Position numbers and translations under genes: made by a program. This document shows, in pieces, positions 16,751 through 24,436 of a DNA stretch of 64,000 nucleotides. Origin of the DNA: Allobosea sp. Tri-44 (GTDB lineage: Bacteria; Pseudomonadota; Alphaproteobacteria; Rhizobiales; Beijerinckiaceae); the NCBI RefSeq assembly GCF_004123845.1, contig NZ_NBDP01000005.1, positions 124,001 through 188,000 of the forward strand. The letters are read 5' to 3'. Position 1 is the first letter of the stretch, and each line of letters starts with the position of its first letter. Under the pieces are notes generated by a model. The model had not been told where the DNA came from. It was given only the letters and a program-made list of their open reading frames with translations, and ran no database searches.

Positions 16751-16763
16751 TGTGCGCCGCACA
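16751..16763. promoter_or_regulatory. 13-bp perfect palindrome in the distal nitrate leader
   Basis: TGTGC-GCC-GCACA lies about 250 bp upstream of nrtA, near a second palindrome, GCATATGC (16772-16779), and an AT-rich inverted repeat TTGAA-TTAT-TTCAA (16693-16706). The TGTGC/GCACA arms resemble half sites of NtrC-type operators (TGCACC/GGTGCA), which would make sense for a nitrogen operon, but the spacing is not canonical. The rest of 16502-16796 is non-coding leader. Confidence 0.35.
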
Positions 16764-16796
16764 ATTCTACCGCATATGCACAATTTTAAGGCATGC

Positions 16797-17849
16797 CTAG
16801 AATTTCATCTGCGTCGCTTCCGCGACGAGCGGCCTGAAGACCGCCCGCGCCCGTTCGGTCAAATCAAGCGTGACCAAGACCTGCCCGGCTCGCGCCATCG
16901 CGGCGAGCAGGCGGTCGGCATGAGCTGGGTCCGGACGGATCGCAGCGGCGTCGAAGCGGATATAGGACGGCACCTGCCGAAGAGGCCGCCCGCCGCCCTG
17001 GACGATGTCGCCGCGCAGGACCGCTTCGATCAGGGCAGCGGGGGCCGCGAGGCGATCAGGGGCCGCGAGCAAGCCGGCGAGGCTCGGCCAGTTCGCCTCG
17101 TCCGAGACCCAGCGGCTCGCCTCGATCAAAGCTGCATTCAGGCGGGCGACTGCCTCCCCTCGGCGCTCGACGTCGTCGGCGCGCCAGGCCAGCACCTTTT
17201 CCGGCAGATCCGGCATGAGATCGACGCCGCAATGCAGGATCGCGCCGACGCCGGCCTCGACCGCCAAGGTGTTCCAGGGCGCGCCGGCGCAAAAACCGTC
17301 GACCTCGCCGCTGGCCAGCGCCTCGACCGTACGCACCGGCGGAACGATCTCGAGCCGGGCATCCTCGCCGAGCCGGACGCCGGCGAGCGCCATCCAGTCG
17401 CGCAGCAGATAGGTGTGGCAGGAGAAGCCGAAGACCGCAGCGAAGGCGAGCGGCGGCAAGCCGGAGGCCTTGCGGGCGGAGACGAGCGTCGCGAGCGCCT
17501 GCGCGGATACCGCCGGGTCCGCCAGATCGCCTTGCGCGACGCGCGCCATCTCCTCGAAGCGGCGTGCCGAGACGGTGAGCGCATTGCCGTTCAGGTTCAG
17601 CAGGATCGGGGCCACCATTGGTGCGGTGACGCCGCCGATACCGAGCGTCGACGCGATCGCCGCCGGCGCCAGCATATGCGCGGCGTCGAGCAGGCGCACA
17701 TGCAGGCGGTCGCGCAGGTTCGACCAGGAGACATCGCGCAGGAGTTCCAGCGAAAGCCCGTGCGCCTCGGCGATACCGGTATCGGCAGCCGCAACCAGTA
17801 GTGCCGCATCAACCAGCGGCAGGAATCCGATCCGCAGGCGCAAGGTCAT
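16797..17849 (-). CDS. nasS: Nitrate sensor NasS (NrtA-like cytoplasmic binding protein)
   Basis: A 350-residue CmpA/NrtA-fold protein (LRIGFLPLVDAALLVAAADTG; GFCAGAPWNTLAVEAG) without a signal peptide, as expected for NasS, which binds NasT in the cytoplasm and frees it when nitrate or nitrite binds. Its ATG (17849) overlaps the nasT stop by 4 bp. Upstream in-frame codons extending to 18590 run through nasT and are not used. A simple transporter component is unlikely given the missing signal and the nasT coupling. Confidence 0.9.
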   Translation of the reverse strand: MTLRLRIGFLPLVDAALLVAAADTGIAEAHGLSLELLRDVSWSNLRDRLHVRLLDAAHMLAPAAIASTLGIGGVTAPMVAPILLNLNGNALTVSARRFEEMARVAQGDLADPAVSAQALATLVSARKASGLPPLAFAAVFGFSCHTYLLRDWMALAGVRLGEDARLEIVPPVRTVEALASGEVDGFCAGAPWNTLAVEAGVGAILHCGVDLMPDLPEKVLAWRADDVERRGEAVARLNAALIEASRWVSDEANWPSLAGLLAAPDRLAAPAALIEAVLRGDIVQGGGRPLRQVPSYIRFDAAAIRPDPAHADRLLAAMARAGQVLVTLDLTERARAVFRPLVAEATQMKF

Positions 17850-18430
17850 TTCAGCACCTCGGCGGCTGTGATGATGGAACGGGCGATGTCGGCGAGCTTG
17901 CGCTTCTCGTTCATCGCGGTGCGGCGCATCAGGGCATAGGCCTCGTCCTCGCCGAGCCCTTTCAGGCGCATGACGATGCCCTTGGCGCGATCGATGAGCT
18001 TGCGCTCGTCGAGTTGCGAGCGGGCCTCGTCGAGTTCCTCGCGCAGCTTGGCGAAAGCATTGAAACGGCTGATGCAGGTCTGCAGGATCGGCTTCAGCCG
18101 CTCCTTCCGCAGGCCGTCCACGATATAGGCGGAGACGCCCGCCTCGACGGCGGCCTCGATCTGGCCCGCATCCGACTGGTCGACGAACATGGTGATCGGC
18201 CGCCTGACATGGCGGCTGACCTGGAACATGTCGGCGAGCGCGTCGCGGCTTGGATTCTCCAGGTCGATCACGACCACGTCCGGGTCGTGCTGTCCGATGG
18301 CAGCGACCAGCCCCTTCGTCTCGCTGACCTGGACGATGGCGCTGAAGCCGGCCTCGCGCAGCCCCTCTTCGATGATGGCGGCCCGGATCGGGTTCGCATC
18401 GACAACCAGGATCTTGATGTCTGACGTCAT
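17846..18430 (-). CDS. nasT: Response-regulator-like antiterminator NasT (ANTAR domain)
   Basis: 194 residues. An N-terminal receiver-like domain (IKILVVDANPIRAAIIEEGL; VVVIDLENPSRD) is followed by a C-terminal ANTAR RNA-binding domain (RAKGIVMRLKGLGEDEAYAL, then the helix MNEKRKLADIARSIITA). The receiver aspartate motif is DLENP, so classical phosphorylation is uncertain; NasT is known to be controlled by NasS sequestration. The ATG at 18430 starts MTSDIKILVVD; the extra 29 upstream codons are not conserved-looking. Its proposed RNA target is in the leader about 1.2 kb downstream. Confidence 0.92.
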   Translation of the reverse strand: MTSDIKILVVDANPIRAAIIEEGLREAGFSAIVQVSETKGLVAAIGQHDPDVVVIDLENPSRDALADMFQVSRHVRRPITMFVDQSDAGQIEAAVEAGVSAYIVDGLRKERLKPILQTCISRFNAFAKLREELDEARSQLDERKLIDRAKGIVMRLKGLGEDEAYALMRRTAMNEKRKLADIARSIITAAEVLK

Positions 18431-18489
18431 GCTCTGTGAATACGCATTGCTCCGCGACGGAAAGCAGGATTCGAGCCAAGTCTTCTGCC

Positions 18490-18620
18490 TCTCCCCGCGA
18501 GTCGACGGCGTCGACAAGGAGGGCTGCTTCCCGGTCCCGATCGGCCCGGGCCTCGGCGTGAGCTATGACTGGAACTACATTCGCGCCCATGAGAGGGCAC
18601 GCGAGGTGTTCAAGCTGGAA
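18490..18620 (+). pseudogene. Remnant of an enolase-superfamily (mandelate racemase/muconate lactonizing) gene C-terminus
   Basis: In the otherwise gene-free 18431-18843 region one plus-strand frame reads DKEGCFPVPIGPGLGVSYDW then NYIRAHERAREVFKLE. This resembles the final segment of mandelate racemase/muconate lactonizing enzymes (PDGPGLGVxxDWxxI). No upstream catalytic barrel is present, and the frame upstream crosses nasT antisense. I read it as a decayed 3' fragment left by deletion. The rest of the gap (18621-18843) shows no gene and presumably holds the promoter of the response regulator. Confidence 0.5.
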
Positions 18621-18843
18621 GCCAGCTCGCCCGGCGACGGAATCGCTCGCACGACGAGACCGCTCGCGGCGCAGCCTGCATCGTTAACGGACGCCTTATC
18701 GCTGTCGGCCACCCGGTGAACGGCTGTCAACAATTTCGCCGGCCGACGCTTGCAGTGCAGCGGTCTCTGTTGAATCGTCGGCTCAGCCGGATCGTCTAGC
18801 CCACCGTCGAGGGGCGACCCGGCTGACCGGGACATCAGAACCG

Positions 18844-19563
18844 ATGGATGCGACATCTCGCGAGCGGCTCGTCATCGTCGAGGACGATCCCGTCACACGC
18901 ACGGTCATCTCGGGATACTTCGTCGATCAGGGGTTTCTGGTCGAGGAGACCGAAACCATTGCCCAGGCCAGACAGACGGTCCGGCGCTTCAAGCCGGATC
19001 TGATTTTCATCGACGTGGTCTTGCCGGACGGAGACGGATTCGAGCTCGCCAGAGAGCTTCAATCGGTGTCCGACGCCGGCATCATCTTCGTGACGCAGCG
19101 CGATGCCGATATCGACCGGATCGTCGGTCTGGAGCTCGCCGGCGACCATTATGTCGGCAAGCCCGTCGACCTGCGCGACCTGCTCGCCCGAGCCCGCTCG
19201 CTGCTGCGCCGGCGCAAGATCGAGCGCGACATGGCGCGCCGCAACATCACGGTCACCTTCGGTCCCTTCAACATGGACCTACGGCGCCGCGAGCTTGCGA
19301 CGATCAACGGCGATCCGATCCGCCTGACCCGCGGCGAGTTCGACCTGCTCGCCGCCCTTGTCGAAAGCGACGGCCACTCCCTGACCCGCGACTATCTGAT
19401 CGAAGTCGTCAGCAACCGCGACACCTCCGTCGATGCACGCAGCGTCGACGCATTGGTCGCGCGCCTGCGCAAGAAGCTGGGTGATACGGGCAAGGCGGGC
19501 TTCATCAGGACCGTCAGCGGAACCGGCTACAAGCTCGGCGTTCCCGTGGAGCGCGACATCTAG
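18844..19563 (+). CDS. OmpR/TorR-family response regulator
   Basis: 239 residues with an N-terminal receiver (acidic pocket VEDDP, phosphoacceptor Asp57 in LIFIDVVLPDGDG, conserved Lys in VGKPVDL) and a C-terminal winged-helix Trans_reg_C domain (LTRGEFDLLAALVES, SVDALVARLRKKLGD, IRTVSGTGYKLGV). Convergent with a hybrid histidine kinase whose phosphorelay would logically end on this protein. The target genes are unknown. Confidence 0.92.
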   Translation: MDATSRERLVIVEDDPVTRTVISGYFVDQGFLVEETETIAQARQTVRRFKPDLIFIDVVLPDGDGFELARELQSVSDAGIIFVTQRDADIDRIVGLELAGDHYVGKPVDLRDLLARARSLLRRRKIERDMARRNITVTFGPFNMDLRRRELATINGDPIRLTRGEFDLLAALVESDGHSLTRDYLIEVVSNRDTSVDARSVDALVARLRKKLGDTGKAGFIRTVSGTGYKLGVPVERDI

Positions 19564-19571
19564 AGCCGGAT

Positions 19572-19680
19572 GATTTCAGTTGGAATCGCAAGGCGATGCC
19601 AACTGAAATCTGAATCCGTCTCTCATCAAAGAGTTAGAGCCGGATCGATGCGAAAAAACCGGTTCCCACTTTTTCGCATC
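19572..19680. repeat. Two adjacent Hyphomicrobiales-type palindromes between convergent genes
   Basis: First palindrome: GATTTCAGTTGG (19572-19583) with CCAACTGAAATC (19599-19610), with an inner ATCGC-AAG-GCGAT. Second: GATGCGAAAAA (19647-19657) with TTTTTCGCATC (19670-19680) around ACCGGTTCCCAC. Each is introduced by an AGAGCCGGAT motif, and the unit ends in CTGCTCTAG, which also supplies the stop codon of the histidine kinase. Elements of this composition are frequent in intergenic regions of Hyphomicrobiales. Here they lie between two convergent genes and could end transcription in both directions. Confidence 0.75.
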
Positions 19681-19685
19681 CTGCT

Positions 19686-22364
19686 CTAGGGGACAGCCGT
19701 CTCGGCGAGCACCTGCCCTTCCAGCCCGGCGAGTGCGTCGAGGGCTTCGGTGCGGGCTCGGTCGAGCGCCTCGATCGCGAGCGTCAACGCCCCGGCGCTT
19801 GCACCCGTCGCCTCACGCTCGAGCGCAGTGGCCAAAGCGAAGACACGTCCAAGACCCACGGCTCCGGCCGAGCTCGCCAACTGATGAGCCAGCCGGCCTA
19901 GCTCGATACGGTCAAGGCGCTCAGCGGCCTCCCCCATGCCCTTCAGAATGGTCGCGGACACGGTCGCAAAGAGCGTCAGGAGTTGCAGCGTCCGTGCCTC
20001 GCCGATCAGCCCGCGCTGGGTCCGGAAGAACGTGACGTCGACGGGCTGATCCGGCGACAGGGCGACGACCGGACCTCGGCTGCCGCGGCCTCCCCTGCGG
20101 CCGATCATCTGCAGGAGCGCCGCAGAGGTGATCGGCTTGGACAGGATCGTCGCCAGCCCCGCCGCACGCATCCGCCGCATCGTCTCCGGAGAGACGTCCG
20201 CCGTCAGCGCGACGATCCGGGGCTGCGCGATGGCCGGCAATGCACGGATTGCCCGTGTGGTTTCGATACCGTCCATTCCGCCCATGTGCATATCGAGCAG
20301 GACAAGGTCGAACGTGCGCTTGCGCAAGGTTTTCACAGCCGCCTCGCCCGAGGCCGCGGCATGCACCTTGTGGCCGGCCTTGCCGACCATGAGCCGGGCG
20401 ACCTCACGCGTCACAGGGTCGTCGTCGACCACGAGAATCCGCTGCAATTGCTCCGGCGGCGCCTCGCCGGGCCGGGCCGCCGCCTTGGCCGCAGCCAGTG
20501 GCAAGCTCACGGAAAAGGTGCTGCCTTGCCCGCTGGCGCTGGCGACGGAGATCGAGCCGCCCATCAACTCAACCAGTTTTCTGCAGATCGCCAGGCCGAG
20601 ACCGGCCCCGCCGTTGCGACGTCCCGTTTCCGGGTCGACCTGAACGAAATCGCGGAAAATATGATCCTGCACAGCGGGATCGATGCCTATGCCGGTGTCG
20701 CGTACAGTGAGTGTCAGCCTGGCGCGCTGCGAGGCCGATGCGGGCTGAAGAGCGGCGCCGAATTCGACCTCGCCCTGCTCGGTGAAGCTGATCGCATTGC
20801 GCAACAGGTTGACGATGACGCGGTGAATCTTGCCGGAATCGCCGTGCAGGCGCAGGCCCTCGGGCGGAGGCTGCAACCTCAGGACCAGCCCCTTCTGCTC
20901 TGCCAGGGGACGCATCAACGCCTCGGTCGCGGTCAGCAGGGCGCCAAGCTCGAAATCGCGCAGATCCAGGCTTTCGGTTCCGGCTTCCAGCCGGGACAGG
21001 TCGAGCGTCGCGTTGGCGAGATCGACCAGCGCCTCGCCGGAGGTCGCGGCCATGGCGACGAGACGGCGGTCGCGCTGGTTCAGGCGCCCGCGATCGATCA
21101 GCTCCAGAACCCCGAGTACACCGGATAATGGCGTGCGGATATCATGCCCGACCACGGCCAGGAACCGGGATTTCGCGCGCGTCGCCTCTTCCGCCGCCTT
21201 CTGACCGGCCGAGGCAAGCTCGAGCGCCGTCTTCAGGGCCACGGTGCGCTCCGCGACCTTGTCTTCGAGGACGGCGCGGCTTTCTGCGAGGCGTTCGGCC
21301 ATCAGATTGAACTGGTCGCCGAGCTCTTGCAACTCGTCGCCGGTGTGGATGTCGATCCGCTCATCCAATTCGCCCTGGCCGATCCGTGCAGCGCTAGCGC
21401 CGAGCGCCTTGATCGGAGCGACGAGCTTGCGACTGAGAGCGATGCCGACCAGCACCGCGGCGAAAAGTGCGACAGCCAGAAGCGCCAGCGAGCGCAGGAT
21501 CGAGGCATAGATCGGTGCGAAGGCCTCTCTCACTGGTAGGTCGACGACGACGTTCCAATCGAGATCCGGCACGGCCGCCATGACGGAGAGGACGCGCCGA
21601 CCCTCGACATCCGTCATGGAATGTCCGGCGCCCGAGCTCCCGGCCGTTGCATGCGCGCTCACCAGCTCGGCGAGGCTTGTGTTCCGGAGGACGAAACGCA
21701 GGTCGGGATGGGCGATCAGCCGGCCGGAGCGCGTGACGATATAAGCGCGGCCGGCCTCACCGACCTTGAGCCGGGACACGACATCGCGAATGAAGACGAG
21801 ATTGACGGTCGCGCGCGCAACCCGGTGCGGAGCGAAGGCCGAACGCCGGAGCAACACCATATGCGGTTCCGAGCCGCGCCGGAACTCGACCTCGCCATAG
21901 AACCTGCCCTGTGCGAGCGCGCTCTGGAAGCCCCGGTCGGCGGACCAGTCCATACCGCTGCCAGTCCGGTCGCGCGCGAAACGCGAGAGGAAGAGCTGTT
22001 CGCGCCCTTCCTGATCGATCTGGCGCAAATCGAGGATGGCGGGAACCTGCCGCAGCAGCCTCAAGCCATCGAGATGACGCTCCTCGGGCGAATTGTTGCC
22101 AGTGCCGTTCTCGGAAGCCAACTCAAGGTCGCTCATGATGTCGGCGACGAAGGCGCCGATCCTCTGCGCCGCCGCCCGGGCCTGCTCCTGCTGGACGCGT
22201 ACGAGAAGGGCCCGCTGATCCGAAAAGGCGAAGAGAGCTGCAATCGCCGTATTGAGCCCTAGAGCCAGGCAGATCGCGACGACGACGAAAACCGTATATT
22301 TGCGGGTAAGGCCGACACGCGGCCGCGATGCGCTGTCCTGTTCCGCGGCGTCGTGCAGCGTCAC
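19686..22364 (-). CDS. Hybrid sensor histidine kinase (Cache-HAMP-HisKA-HATPase-REC-Hpt)
   Basis: 892 residues. A membrane helix at about 25-50 is followed by a periplasmic Cache-like sensor to about 285 (GEAGRAYIVTRSGRLIAHPD), a second helix at about 288-310, HAMP, and a coiled segment. HisKA follows with His407 (VVGHDIRTPLSGVLGVLEL), then HATPase_c (GGAGLGLAICRKLVELMGG). A receiver holds Asp691 (DLVLLDMHMGGMDG), and a C-terminal Hpt holds His827 (RLAHQLASSAGAVGLGRV). The His-Asp-His relay would pass phosphate to the OmpR-type regulator encoded convergently. The GTG start overlaps the stop of the upstream binding-protein gene, so sensor and binding protein are co-translated. Confidence 0.9.
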   Translation of the reverse strand: MTLHDAAEQDSASRPRVGLTRKYTVFVVVAICLALGLNTAIAALFAFSDQRALLVRVQQEQARAAAQRIGAFVADIMSDLELASENGTGNNSPEERHLDGLRLLRQVPAILDLRQIDQEGREQLFLSRFARDRTGSGMDWSADRGFQSALAQGRFYGEVEFRRGSEPHMVLLRRSAFAPHRVARATVNLVFIRDVVSRLKVGEAGRAYIVTRSGRLIAHPDLRFVLRNTSLAELVSAHATAGSSGAGHSMTDVEGRRVLSVMAAVPDLDWNVVVDLPVREAFAPIYASILRSLALLAVALFAAVLVGIALSRKLVAPIKALGASAARIGQGELDERIDIHTGDELQELGDQFNLMAERLAESRAVLEDKVAERTVALKTALELASAGQKAAEEATRAKSRFLAVVGHDIRTPLSGVLGVLELIDRGRLNQRDRRLVAMAATSGEALVDLANATLDLSRLEAGTESLDLRDFELGALLTATEALMRPLAEQKGLVLRLQPPPEGLRLHGDSGKIHRVIVNLLRNAISFTEQGEVEFGAALQPASASQRARLTLTVRDTGIGIDPAVQDHIFRDFVQVDPETGRRNGGAGLGLAICRKLVELMGGSISVASASGQGSTFSVSLPLAAAKAAARPGEAPPEQLQRILVVDDDPVTREVARLMVGKAGHKVHAAASGEAAVKTLRKRTFDLVLLDMHMGGMDGIETTRAIRALPAIAQPRIVALTADVSPETMRRMRAAGLATILSKPITSAALLQMIGRRGGRGSRGPVVALSPDQPVDVTFFRTQRGLIGEARTLQLLTLFATVSATILKGMGEAAERLDRIELGRLAHQLASSAGAVGLGRVFALATALEREATGASAGALTLAIEALDRARTEALDALAGLEGQVLAETAVP

Positions 22365-23359
22365 GACACGATCCGGGTCGCGCGGATTCGCAGGGATGGC
22401 GGCAGGTCGAGCCCCAGGGCCGCGGCAGCGGTTCGATTGATGACCAGCTCGAAACTGCGTGAGAACTGCACCGGCAGTTCGGCGACATTCGCCCCTCGCA
22501 GGATGAGATCGATATAGGAGGCGATCAACTCGGCCGTCTCCTCACGCGCGCCGGTATATGAGATCAACCCGCCCTGCAGCGTGAAGGTATCGAACGGGTA
22601 GATCGCCGGCAATCGCTGTTGCTCTGCGGCCGCCGCGCAGATCGCCGCGTTGCGGAAGGTGAAGCTGTCCGGCAGGAACACCAGACCGCCCCCGCCGCCC
22701 CTGGCAGCAAATGTCGCGATCTCGCGCGAGATCGCCGACGCCTCGGTCACGTGGATGGTTTCGAGAGCAAGCTCCGCACCTGGGATGCTGCCATGCAGGC
22801 GCGCGAGATAGCTCTTGCCCGCAGCCGGCGTCGTATAGGGGTTGAAGACCACGCCGATGCGGCGCGTCGCCGGTGCGATCTCGGTCAGGAGCTCGACCCA
22901 TTTCTCAGAGATCGCCGGGTCGTTGTTGCTGAACCCCGTGGCGTTGCCGTCGGGGCGCTCCAGCGAGCGCACGAAACCGCTACCAACCGGATCCGACGCG
23001 GTCGAGAACAGCACCGGGATCTGCCGGGTCTGCTCCAGGACAGCCGCAGTCTCCGCGCTGGAGCCGACGACGATGACGTCTGGCTTCTCGCGGACCACAT
23101 CGGCGGCAGCCCGCGCCAGATCATCCTCGCTCACCCCGGAGAACCGCCAGGTCATAAGCAGATTCCGACCTTCGACCCACCCCTTCTCGGCCATGAGCCG
23201 CCTCAGCTCCACCATTCGGGCGCGCAGGAGGGGATGGTCGAACGGCACCCCGACCATCAGCATGATCCGCCTCACGGGCTCCGCCGCCAGAGCCCGCCGA
23301 TCCGGGATCGCGAGCCCCGATGCTCCCAGGACGATCAGAAAGGAACGACGATGCATCAT
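22361..23359 (-). CDS. ABC-type substrate-binding protein (TrpX-like family) coupled to the sensor kinase
   Basis: About 332 residues starting MMHRRSFLIVLGASGLAIPD; the RRSF stretch and AxA end (RALAAEP) indicate a Tat/Sec-exported periplasmic protein. The mature part fits the ABC_sub_bind family (VGVPFDHPLLRARMVELRRL, GVVFNPYTTPAAGKSYL, FTLQGGLISYTGAREETAEL). No permease or ATPase gene is near, and its stop overlaps the start of the histidine kinase. By analogy with TorT and TorS it may present a ligand to the kinase. An in-frame ATG at 23416 exists but would bury the signal peptide. Confidence 0.82.
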   Translation of the reverse strand: MMHRRSFLIVLGASGLAIPDRRALAAEPVRRIMLMVGVPFDHPLLRARMVELRRLMAEKGWVEGRNLLMTWRFSGVSEDDLARAAADVVREKPDVIVVGSSAETAAVLEQTRQIPVLFSTASDPVGSGFVRSLERPDGNATGFSNNDPAISEKWVELLTEIAPATRRIGVVFNPYTTPAAGKSYLARLHGSIPGAELALETIHVTEASAISREIATFAARGGGGGLVFLPDSFTFRNAAICAAAAEQQRLPAIYPFDTFTLQGGLISYTGAREETAELIASYIDLILRGANVAELPVQFSRSFELVINRTAAAALGLDLPPSLRIRATRIVS

Positions 23360-23705
23360 GTGAGCCGGGTCCAGGAGGCGACACCCCAGCTGCGCCTCCT
23401 GCGGCAAGTTTCGCATGGTCCGCCACGGCGCGTCGAGAGCAGCTCGCTCGACATTCGCCCCTTCTAGATCTCACCAAAGCCCGATGTGGCGGAAATGACC
23501 GCGCTCCTGATGCGTGCCCGGCAGCGGCTGAAGCAGCTCTGGGTCCATCGGATTGCGGCCTCAAGACCGCAAATGGGAGGAGGTCGAGCCGGCTCTGGTC
23601 AACATGGTTGCGGCTGCGCGCGCACTGCGCGTCTTGCAAGGCTGAGCCAAGGCGGGGCGCTGGTAGCGCCTCCCTCCACCCTTGTCGCCAACAACACAAC
23701 ATACA

Positions 23706-23720
23706 TTAGAGATTCTATAA
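23706..23720. promoter_or_regulatory. AT-rich imperfect palindrome upstream of fecI (candidate iron-responsive operator)
   Basis: TTAGAGATTCTATAA matches its own reverse complement at 12 of 15 positions. It sits in a 60-bp AT-rich island (about 23690-23750), unusual for this genome, 80 bp before the FecI-type sigma gene. It resembles the TTTAGAA/TTCTAAA-type iron control element bound by Irr in related bacteria, and it contains a TATAAA that could be a -10. The remaining sequence from 23360 to 23799 shows only a weak, unassigned coding trace (about 23573-23645) and no supportable gene. Confidence 0.4.
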
Positions 23721-23799
23721 ACTACTGTTTTTATTGACTTTATTGCCTCCAACGCCTCATAGCGCTCGCAGGTGCCGCCGTGGCGCGACGTGAGGATCG

Positions 23800-24324
23800 A
23801 TGTCGGACAGTGCGCCCAGCGTCGCCGCACTTTACGCAGCCGAGCAGGAAAGACTGCGGCGGCGGCTGATCGGGCGCGGGCTCAACGCCCAGCAGGCGGC
23901 CGACGCCGTGCAGGAGCTGTTCCTGCGCCTGCTCAGGACGCCCCGAACCGAAATCCGCGACGCCAGCGCCTATCTCAGCCGCGCCGCCGACACGATTGCG
24001 ATCGACCATTGGCGGCACGAACAGCGAAAGAGCCGCCTGTTCGAAGCGGAGCCGCCGGATGCGCTGACGGTCGCCGACCCTGCCCCGTCGGTCGAAGCCC
24101 GGCTGGTCGAGCGTGACAAGGTACGGGACCTCGAGCAGGCGCTCTCGGCTTTGCCTCCGCGTTGCCGCGAAGTGCTGCTGCTGCACAAGTTCGAGGAGCT
24201 GAGCTATGCCGAGATCGCGCTGCGCCTCGGCATCTCCCGCAACACCGTCATGGTGCATCTCGCCAACGCCATGAACCTGCTGCGGCGCCACATGCGCGAG
24301 AAAAATCGCCCGGGCGCTAATTAG
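23800..24324 (+). CDS. FecI-like ECF sigma factor
   Basis: 174 residues with sigma region 2 (NAQQAADAVQELFLRLL; YLSRAADTIAIDHWR) and region 4 (LPPRCREVLLLHKFEELSYA; LGISRNTVMVHLANAM), the pattern of iron-starvation sigma factors of the FecI group. It is followed by a FecR-like anti-sigma/signal transducer gene and a TonB receptor with a signalling domain, so cell-surface signalling by an incoming siderophore is the expected mode. No promoter of the repeated downstream type precedes it; an AT-rich palindrome does. Confidence 0.92.
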   Translation: MSDSAPSVAALYAAEQERLRRRLIGRGLNAQQAADAVQELFLRLLRTPRTEIRDASAYLSRAADTIAIDHWRHEQRKSRLFEAEPPDALTVADPAPSVEARLVERDKVRDLEQALSALPPRCREVLLLHKFEELSYAEIALRLGISRNTVMVHLANAMNLLRRHMREKNRPGAN

Positions 24325-24344
24325 TTTTCCCTGCGAGATCGTCT
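24318..24344 (+). promoter_or_regulatory. Putative FecI-type promoter of fecR (copy 1)
   Basis: TAATT (24318-24322), a 17-base spacer starting AGTTTTC, then CGTCT (24340-24344). It overlaps the fecI stop codon and lies about 92 bp before fecR. The same arrangement recurs before the TonB receptor gene, with similarity extending upstream through GAGAAAAA-TCGC. The shape matches the TAAAT-N16/17-CGT promoters of iron-starvation ECF sigmas. Confidence 0.6.
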
Positions 24345-24436
24345 AAAGAACGGGACAGCCTTGCGGGCTGAAAGATGGAGCATTTGCGCGCGATGCGTCT
24401 GCGAAAACCGGCATTGCGACGCGGACCGACGCGCTG

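Noticed and set aside
18575..18856. A 93-codon minus-strand frame in the gap before the response regulator gene
   Set aside because: No ribosome site, no recognisable motif, and it overlaps both the enolase remnant and the start of a solid gene.
23573..23645. Short plus-strand coding trace (KWEEVEPALVNMVAAARALR) before fecI
   Set aside because: It reads like the end of an amphipathic protein, but I could not tie it to a family, and it has no start or upstream continuation.
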